Of a DNA stretch of 21,275 bases, positions 15,117 to 21,275 are shown one piece after another. Within the stretch, counting starts at the first letter, position 1, and every line of letters starts with the position of its first letter. The position numbers and the translations under genes are program-made. The notes beneath the pieces are model-generated. The model saw only the letters and a list, made by a program, of their open reading frames with translations, was not told the DNA's origin and did no database searches. Source of the stretch: Chrysochromulina tobinii (taxonomy: Eukaryota > Haptophyta > Prymnesiales > Chrysochromulinaceae); NCBI GenBank assembly GCA_001275005.1, contig JWZX01002638.1:1-21275 (forward strand), read 5' to 3'.

Positions 15117-18100
15117 GCTCGGCATCAAAGTGCTCGTCCTCGCGCAATCTAACGGAGCCCAAGAACTCGAGCCAGCCGCCCGAGATGAGCTCATTCACGA
15201 CGATGACTTGCATATGCGCGCGCGTGACCGCCCGATAGAGAAGTGAACGAGTATGCCGGTCGGGGGACGCGCCCGCCTCGCCGGCGCCCTCGGCCGCGTC
15301 TCCGACGCCCTCGGCGCCCTCGGCCGGCCGCGGTCCCTCCCCCGCGCAAGACGCATCGCTGATCGGATGGTCGAGTCCAATGCCGATGACGATAAGGCGC
15401 TCGAGGCCGTCAAACTGGTCGATACTGTCGAGCACAATTCGCTCGATCCCGTCCGCAGGCAGCCCACTGCCATCGACGCTCGAGCCCACGTGCGCGGAGG
15501 CGTCTGCCGCGGAGACGAGGGCCACTTGCCAGTCCGGAAAGGTGCGCGCGAGGCAATCGGTCAGCTCGGGCCGCAGGCGCGCTACGAACGCGCCGCTTGC
15601 GCACAGCAGTGCGAGGCGGTCGTGCAGCGGCAACCCGGAGTACGTGCGGCGTATGAAGCTGAGCGCCTCGCAGACGTGATGCGCATAGCCGGCGGCGACT
15701 GTGCCGAAAGCCGCGGGATCATGATCGAAGAGGAAGGACTTGAGGGGCGGCCCGACGGCGCTGTGGTGGCAGCGCGTGAGCAGCTTCTGCTCGCCGCCGA
15801 GTTGGAAAGCCATCGCACCAGCGACGATACGGCGCGAGCAGCGCACTACTTCGGTGAGCTGCACGCGCTCGGCCTCGGTGGGGAACGGGATGGAACGTCC
15901 GAGGGACTGCGAGATGTCGGCGAGCAGTAGGCGCCGCGTCCTGCCCGGAGTGACGAAACTCTCGACGCGCTCGCGCAGCTCGGGGCGCGAGTAGACGTGA
16001 TGGGACTCGTCCACGACGAGCAGCTCAAACGGACCCGCACCCACGGCGGGGCGCGTCACGAGGCGCGTGCCGCTCACATCGAGTGCCACCGCGCGCGGCC
16101 CCTCGTCCATCGGGTCATGTAGCAAGAAGAGGCGAGAGAGGGCCCGCTCACGCTGCACGGCATCGCGCACACGCTTGCAGATCCAGCGGCACACGAAGAG
16201 GCACAAGGGCGCGCTCCAGCACGTGAAGAGTACTTTGGCCGTCTTCTCCACTGCGAAGGAGGGCTCGTCGGTCGCGACATCGTGAGCGCCGATGGGCGCC
16301 GAACCGGGCGCTCCCAGCAACACCTCGAGGATGCGGGCCATCGCGACGAAGGTCTTGCCGCCGCCCGCGGGCGCCTCGAGCAACACGTGGCGTGCGGTGC
16401 TCACTGCGGCCAGCACGGTGCGCTGATGCGGCGTGAGTTGCTCGAGCATCAGCAAACTCGCTTCATACACGGCCGCAAAGTGGCCCTTGTCGGAGGTCAC
16501 ACGCAGCGCGCCATACACGGTGCCGTTGGGCGAGACGCCGGCATCGGCAGCGGCGGCGCCGCTGACCGAGGTGATGGTCGAGGTGACGGCGGTGGCAGTG
16601 CCGAAACTGGTCGTGTCGACGCTCGTAGTGGCGACGGCAGCCTTGAAGCTCCGTTTCTCCGCCAGCAAAGCTTCGAGCGCGCTCTGCCACGCGTCGAGGC
16701 TGGGTGCCATCCGATCGTCATCGTCAGCGGCGCCCCCCTCGAGGACAAGGCGCGTCGCGCCCGCCGAGCCACTCGTCGTGCCGCCCGGCGACTCCCCGGC
16801 GATGACTGTCAGGCTCGGTCCACGTGTGCTGCTGTTTCGCTCGTACGTGGTCACGGCAGTTACGCTCAAGAAGCCGATCGGGACAGAGGCTGCGCCGTCC
16901 TCGAACCACTCGAAGCCTTCGGTGTGTAGCACGAGATGGCGCGAGATCTTGACCACGGAGCCGGCGCGTTCGTGTGACGTGGCCGAGCGCCCGCGCGCCG
17001 CCAGCCTCGTCAGGAAGCCACTCCCAAAGGCCTGCGGGGTCGCCGCCGCCTGCCGAGCTCCGTCGGTGCGGTCGGCCGCGTCGGACGCCAGAGAGGCGCC
17101 ACCCTCGAGAAAGACGCGGTGGCCTCGGGGCAGCGCAGCAAGCTGATGGTTCAGCGCCGCGTCGAAGTCGCCCGAAAGAATGTCGTCACGCAAGGCATGC
17201 ACAAAAGAGACGTCGCTCAAGCAAAGCCGCACCACCAAACCATCCGGCCCATCCGCAAACAGAGCCACCGGCCGCTGCAGCCCGCCACCCGGGAGCGCGC
17301 GAGCGATGGCGCCGCGTAGCGCATGGGCGTCGAAGACCTCGAGCAGCGCCGCGGGCCGCTGCGACGGCTCGAGCGTCGTCGTGAGCCGCAGCTCCTCATG
17401 GAGAGCATCCGCACGCACGCCACTCGCACCAGGGGTCAAGGGAGCGAGGCTCACTTTGACAAACGAGGTGGCAGCGGCGGAGGGGTCGGGGGCGAGGGCG
17501 GCTGCGAGAGCGCGGAGCTGCGCCGCGCTTGCCTCGCTTGCCGCGCTTGCCGCAGAGCTTGTCAGCAACACGTGCACTGCGGCGCTCAGCAGCGGGCGCA
17601 GTGCATCGAGAAGCTCCTCATCGCACTGCCCTTCCTCGTCGAGGTCCAACCAAGCAAGAGTCCGCAGCCCTTCCACGCACATCATGGCCTGGAGCTCTGC
17701 AATGAGCGCTGGCAGGTCTGCGCGGCTCGTGATGCGGACGACATGATAATGGCCCGCCACGGACGAGCACACCTCGAGAGCAATGGCGCGGATGCGGGCG
17801 GCGGCACAGCTCACGACATCAGTCATCGGGGAGTCGGCAGCGTCCACGGCAGCGCCCTTGAACCCCTCGGCGCTTACCTTGCCTCTCGAGTCGGCCGTTG
17901 CAGCCTCCACCGCTCCGGCAGCCTCCACGAGAAGGAGCAGGGCGGGCGGCGCTGGCGCATGCAGGTGCCCGAGCAGGTCCTCGAGCGCCCCAAGATCCAC
18001 CGAGAGCAGCGCGAGCGCCTCGTCACGCACGTCACGATTGAAGCCGTCGATCAAGGAGCTCAACCCGACGGCCACTCTACACTTCGTCTGCACCGTGGTG

Positions 18101-18717
18101 GTAGTGGCCTGGGCGGGCTGGGCGATGCCCGACGCTGCCGGCGGGGTCACGTGCTCGTCGCTCAAGATGCCCGCCGTTGGCGGACAGGAAGCACCGCACA
18201 CGGAGCGCGCAGCCTCGGTCACTGCTGCGGCGATGTCATACGGCAGGCCAGACACGTGTGCAGATATGGCAGGTATGAGCACACGCAGCACGAGTGCTGG
18301 TGCAAGGTTGACAGCTCGATCACACTGAAGCCACACCACGGTTTGGACTCCCGCACTCCGAAGTGCCGCTGCACATAACTCGGTGCCGTACTGGAGAGCG
18401 ATGGCGATGATGCGAGGAGGTTGAGACAGCTTCTGGATGCTTTTGACGAGGTCTGACGTCGAGAGAGCGCCAGTAGGCGCCTCCCAGCCCATGCCCATTG
18501 CCACCCACACCATCGCGTCCACGCCCTCGAGCAGGTCTGTGCGCACCACCTTTGCATCGGCATCACTCACTAGCACTGTACTCGTTGTGGTCAAGGCGTG
18601 TGAGTTGCTCGTGCGGAGCCCGTCAGCGATCGTCTCGAGCGCCCGCTCCGATGCTAGCCGAGACTGCGCAAGAGCATGCAGCGCCGGGAGCGGCTGGATA
18701 GCGACGTGGAGACGCAT
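15103..18717 (-). CDS. Large SF1 (UvrD-like) helicase with PH-like domain and novel N-terminal half
   Basis: Predicted 1204 residues from the ATG at 18715-18717 (an open frame upstream has no ATG). Residues about 770-1185 form a superfamily 1 helicase: Q-motif-like LTPHQRTVLAAV; Walker A APAGGGKT (Lys788); Walker B LLVVDESHH (Asp903, Glu904); motif III ADISQSLGR; motif IV LTEVVRCSRRI; motif V-like SIDQFDGLERLIVIGIGLD; motif VI YRAVTRAH (Tyr1161). Residues about 582-690 look like a PH domain (VVKISRHLVLHTEGFEWFED, a central strand set, and a C-terminal helix DAWQSALEALLAEK). Residues 1-250 and 330-560 contain Rossmann-like segments (VDAMVWVAMGMGWE, VVWLQCD; LRTLAWLDLDEEG) that I cannot assign. 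The PH-like domain may place it at membranes, and a DNA- or RNA-stimulated ATPase is likely. It probably splices into the next minus-strand part. Confidence 0.8.
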   Translation of the reverse strand: MRLHVAIQPLPALHALAQSRLASERALETIADGLRTSNSHALTTTSTVLVSDADAKVVRTDLLEGVDAMVWVAMGMGWEAPTGALSTSDLVKSIQKLSQPPRIIAIALQYGTELCAAALRSAGVQTVVWLQCDRAVNLAPALVLRVLIPAISAHVSGLPYDIAAAVTEAARSVCGASCPPTAGILSDEHVTPPAASGIAQPAQATTTTVQTKCRVAVGLSSLIDGFNRDVRDEALALLSVDLGALEDLLGHLHAPAPPALLLLVEAAGAVEAATADSRGKVSAEGFKGAAVDAADSPMTDVVSCAAARIRAIALEVCSSVAGHYHVVRITSRADLPALIAELQAMMCVEGLRTLAWLDLDEEGQCDEELLDALRPLLSAAVHVLLTSSAASAASEASAAQLRALAAALAPDPSAAATSFVKVSLAPLTPGASGVRADALHEELRLTTTLEPSQRPAALLEVFDAHALRGAIARALPGGGLQRPVALFADGPDGLVVRLCLSDVSFVHALRDDILSGDFDAALNHQLAALPRGHRVFLEGGASLASDAADRTDGARQAAATPQAFGSGFLTRLAARGRSATSHERAGSVVKISRHLVLHTEGFEWFEDGAASVPIGFLSVTAVTTYERNSSTRGPSLTVIAGESPGGTTSGSAGATRLVLEGGAADDDDRMAPSLDAWQSALEALLAEKRSFKAAVATTSVDTTSFGTATAVTSTITSVSGAAAADAGVSPNGTVYGALRVTSDKGHFAAVYEASLLMLEQLTPHQRTVLAAVSTARHVLLEAPAGGGKTFVAMARILEVLLGAPGSAPIGAHDVATDEPSFAVEKTAKVLFTCWSAPLCLFVCRWICKRVRDAVQRERALSRLFLLHDPMDEGPRAVALDVSGTRLVTRPAVGAGPFELLVVDESHHVYSRPELRERVESFVTPGRTRRLLLADISQSLGRSIPFPTEAERVQLTEVVRCSRRIVAGAMAFQLGGEQKLLTRCHHSAVGPPLKSFLFDHDPAAFGTVAAGYAHHVCEALSFIRRTYSGLPLHDRLALLCASGAFVARLRPELTDCLARTFPDWQVALVSAADASAHVGSSVDGSGLPADGIERIVLDSIDQFDGLERLIVIGIGLDHPISDASCAGEGPRPAEGAEGVGDAAEGAGEAGASPDRHTRSLLYRAVTRAHMQVIVVNELISGGWLEFLGSVRLREDEHFDAERALH

Positions 18718-19020
18718 CACACGGTTGGGGGGCGCTCCCGCCGCCACGAAGTGCTCGTTGTTTTCCGCCTGCCTGCTGAAGTTTGCCGAGCGAGTGCAAA
18801 ACGGAACGCAAAAGTGGGAGTGAATGAAAAGTGTGCGTGTCTTCTGTGAGGTCTAGACAAGGATGTGGAGAGGTGCCCCTCGAGATGTTGGAATTTTCCT
18901 GGTACGGGAATCTTCCAGGAAGGAATCCCGTCTGCCCCAACTGTTTTTGCGTTTTCGAAGTGGGGCGCAAATTTCTTTACGATCGGGCCTCGCGTCTACC
19001 GCTCGCCCCAACACGAAAAT
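18718..19020. promoter_or_regulatory. Divergent promoter region between the helicase and inositol synthase genes
   Basis: This 303-base gap separates two genes transcribed outward. It contains a 7-base inverted repeat, TTCCTGG (18896-18902) and CCAGGAA (18915-18921), with a 12-base loop. It is AT-richer than the genes. The inositol synthase frame stays open upstream to an ATG at 18865, but that translation looks like leader rather than protein. No TATA box was identified. Confidence 0.4.
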
Positions 19021-20900
19021 ATGTCCCACCTGCCCCTGCACTGCGATACGTTCGAGGTTGACTCGCCGCACGTCACATACAGGTGAGCACGAGAGCACGA
19101 GAGCTGCGCGAATCGGCGGCCAGCGCGGCACGAACGCGTCGCTGTACCCTGAGCAGTGCGCCGCCACCGAATTGACCTGTCGCCACCCACGTCTCCTGCG
19201 GCAGTGAGGAGTACATCCAGTCCACGTACCAGTACCAGACCACGCGCGTCGCCCAGGAGGCTGGCAAGACGGTGCGCCTTTTTTCCCCACGGAGCGACGC
19301 ATCCACGTGGCGCTGGCGGCATGTCTACTGGTCTGCGATGCAAGCCGTGATGAAAACAAGCGCGTCTGACCCTGCTGCACTGGCATGCTGATGTCCGCAG
19401 GTCGCCCGCCCGGTTTCGACGGAGTACGAGTTCCGCACGAAGCGGAAGGTGCCCAAGATGGGCCTGATGCTCGTTGGCTTGGGTGGCAACAATGGGTCAA
19501 CGTGCGTTGCGGGCGTCATCGCCAACAAGCTCAAGATGCAGTGGGAGACGAAGAACGGCACCAAGAATGCCAACTACTGGGGCTCGCTGACGCAGGCGTC
19601 GACGTCGCGCCTGGGCGGCCACGGCCCGTACGATGCGGACGTGTACGTGCCCTTCAAGTCACTCCTGCCGATGGTTGATCCCAACGACCTCGTCATCGGC
19701 GGCTGGGACATTTCGAAGACCAACCTCGCGGACGCGATGAAGCGCGCCAAGGTGCTCGACGTGACGCTGCAGGAGCAGCTCCGCCCGCACATGCAGCACA
19801 TCGTCCCGCTCCCGTCGGTCTACTATCCCGACTTCATTGCGGCCAACCAGGAGGAGCGTGCCGACAACTTCCTCCTTGGCGAGTCGAAGATGGCTCACCT
19901 CGAGCAGATCCGCAAGGATATTCGAGACTTCAAAGCGGCCAACGGCCTCGACACGGTGGAGGTGCTGTGGACGGCGAACACGGAGCGCTTCGCTTCGGTG
20001 CAGTCGGGCGTCAACGACACGGCCGACAACCTGATGGCCGCGATCTCGTGCGATGAGCCTGAGGTTGCGCCCTCGACCATCTTTGCCGTCGCATCGATCC
20101 TTGAGGGTTCCATCTACATCAATGGCTCGCCGCAGAACACCTTCGTGCCGGGCGTGATCGAGCTCGCCGAGAAGCACAATGTGGTGATCGGCGGCGACGA
20201 CTTCAAGTCAGGCCAGACTAAGATGAAGTCGGTCTTGGTTGACTTCCTCGTGTCGGCGGGCATCAAGCCCACATCGATCGTCTCGTACAACCACTTGGGC
20301 AACAACGACGGTAAGAACCTGTCGGCGCCGCACACGTTCCGATCGAAGGAGATTTCGAAGTCGAACGTGGTCGACGACATGGTCGGCTCGAACCGGATCC
20401 TGTACGATGAGTACGAGCACCCGGACCACGTCGTCGTGATCAAGTACGTGCCTAACGTGGGCGACTCGAAGCGCGCCATGGACGAGTACACCTCAGAGAT
20501 CTTCATGGGGGGGGTGAACACGATCGTGATGCACAATACGTGCGAGGACTCGCTGCTTGCGACGCCTCTGATCCTTGACCTCGCACTGCTCGCTGAGATG
20601 ACCTCGCGCATCGAGTACAAGACGGCGCACATGCCTTGCTTCTCCTCCTTCCACCCGATTATGTCGATCCTCTCGTACCTGATCAAGGCGCCGCTCGTGC
20701 CGCCGGGCACGCCCGTGGTGAACGCTCTCTTCAAACAGCGCTGCTGCATCGAGAACATCTTCCGCGCGTGCGTCGGCCTGCCGCCGGACAACTCGATGCT
20801 GCTCGAGCACAAGAAGGGTATGGTCGAGCGCGCCGCCTCCCCCTCGCGCCGCACGGGCGCCGCCAGCTCCACTTCGGGCGCCAAGAAGCAGAAGATCTGA
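19021..20900 (+). CDS. INO1: myo-Inositol-1-phosphate synthase, three exons
   Basis: Converts glucose 6-phosphate to 1D-myo-inositol 3-phosphate with NAD, the first step of inositol and phosphoinositide synthesis; expected to be cytosolic. Exons are 19021-19082, 19205-19271 and 19401-20900, giving 542 residues, close to yeast INO1 (about 530). Exon 1 starts [20 protein letters not shown]; exon 2 adds [16 protein letters not shown]; exon 3 opens [19 protein letters not shown]. Conserved features are: the NAD-binding loop [11 protein letters not shown] (about residues 67-77); [50 protein letters not shown] (about 308-320); [14 protein letters not shown]; and [13 protein letters not shown]. Splice phases match exactly. 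The Ser/Lys-rich tail (SGAKKQKI) is not conserved. The identification is very secure; the ATG at 19021 is chosen by fit to the family's N-terminus. Confidence 0.96.
19083..19204 (+). other. Intron 1 of the inositol phosphate synthase gene
   Basis: A 122-base intron with donor CAG|GTGAGC and acceptor CTCCTGCGGCAG|TGAGG. It splits a Ser codon (AG plus T). Removing it joins VTY to [14 protein letters not shown], the expected family order. Confidence 0.9.
19272..19400 (+). other. Intron 2 of the inositol phosphate synthase gene
   Basis: A 129-base intron with donor ACG|GTGCGC and acceptor ATGTCCGCAG|GTCGCC, lying between codons (phase 0). It has a T/C run just after the donor. Removing it joins EAGKT to [19 protein letters not shown], matching the family. 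Confidence 0.88.
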
Positions 20901-21275
20901 GCTCGAGCGCGGCTCGTAGCAGCAATATTGTCGCGTCTGTTATTCCTCGTTGGCTGTGGTCGGTCTCGGGCGCCTCCGGGACCGTCGTATCGTTGGCTTG
21001 GTTATACTCTGGTCAGGAGGAGGTGGAGGGCGAGGGGGACCGTTGGACTGTGCTCGGCTCTGTGGCTGTTGTTCCTCTCGCGTGGGGGCTTATTACGTAA
21101 GCTCGGGGTCACTGTCATTCGCATGAGGGGGGTGATTATTTGCCTGTTGAGTCCCCTGGTGATGTGAGATATTTCACTGTTCTATGCGGAGACATCCCGA
21201 GTGAGAGGGTCCCGCCCTGTACCCTCTAGACCCCTTTTCTGGACCCTCGGGACCCCTGGACCCCTGGACCCCTCT
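20901..21275. other. 3' flank of the inositol synthase gene, ending in C-rich tandem repeats
   Basis: No gene was found in these 375 bases. The first part should be the 3' untranslated region. The last 35 bases (21241-21275) are a short repeat array in which GGACCCCT occurs three times in perfect tandem (21250-21273). It continues to the window edge, so its full length is unknown. Confidence 0.5.

Noticed and set aside
17323-18378. 351-codon open frame on the plus strand
   Set aside because: Antisense shadow of the helicase N-terminal half; composition is typical of reversed GC-rich codons.
18865-19086. Longer N-terminus for the inositol phosphate synthase from an upstream ATG
   Set aside because: The added 52 residues have no match to the family, which begins close to the ATG at 19021.

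Overview
The window looks like nuclear DNA of a GC-rich eukaryotic alga carrying a secondary (red-lineage) plastid; a haptophyte is my best guess. The evidence is: genes packed tightly on both strands with no operons or ribosome binding sites; GT-AG introns of about 120 bases (clear in the inositol phosphate synthase gene); eukaryote-only families (neuferricin, CCDC81, F-box/LRR, F-box/RCC1); and two proteins whose N-termini suit bipartite signal-plus-plastid targeting. No rRNA, tRNA, CRISPR array or mobile element was recognised.

Layout. 0-2.1 kb: a divergent pair, a neuferricin-like membrane-anchored cytochrome b5 protein (-) and an ankyrin-repeat protein (+). 2.6-5.5 kb: an amidohydrolase (+) followed closely by a CCDC81-type HU-domain protein (+). 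5.8-7.0 kb: a long-chain prenyl diphosphate synthase homologue (+) whose two aspartate-rich catalytic motifs are both degraded. 7.3-7.8 kb: a small, probably plastid-targeted protein of unknown function (-). 8.0-9.8 kb: an F-box/leucine-rich-repeat protein (-). 9.9-11.4 kb: a poorly recognised gene (+), perhaps glycosyltransferase-like, with one apparent frame break. 11.7-18.7 kb: a large minus-strand locus made of a 1204-residue SF1 helicase with a PH-like domain, then helical repeats, an F-box and a seven-bladed RCC1 propeller. 19.0-20.9 kb: a three-exon myo-inositol-1-phosphate synthase (+).

The most interesting region is 11.7-18.7 kb. A phase-matched 99-base candidate intron (15018-15116) would join the helicase to the F-box/RCC1 part, giving one protein of roughly 2300 residues. 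The F-box/RCC1 part is read in three successive frames. Each change is repaired by dropping one base from a G run (C run on the + strand), and the seven propeller blades are complete only when read across the second break. The same kind of break (one extra base in a C run) is seen in the gene at 9.9-11.4 kb. These are either assembly homopolymer errors or real lesions.

The genes do not form one pathway. Inositol phosphate synthase and the prenyl synthase homologue are housekeeping lipid and isoprenoid functions. Two F-box proteins suggest ubiquitin-ligase adaptors, and the CCDC81 homologue suggests a flagellar or centrosomal role. All functional assignments come from family patterns recognised by eye; no search was run.
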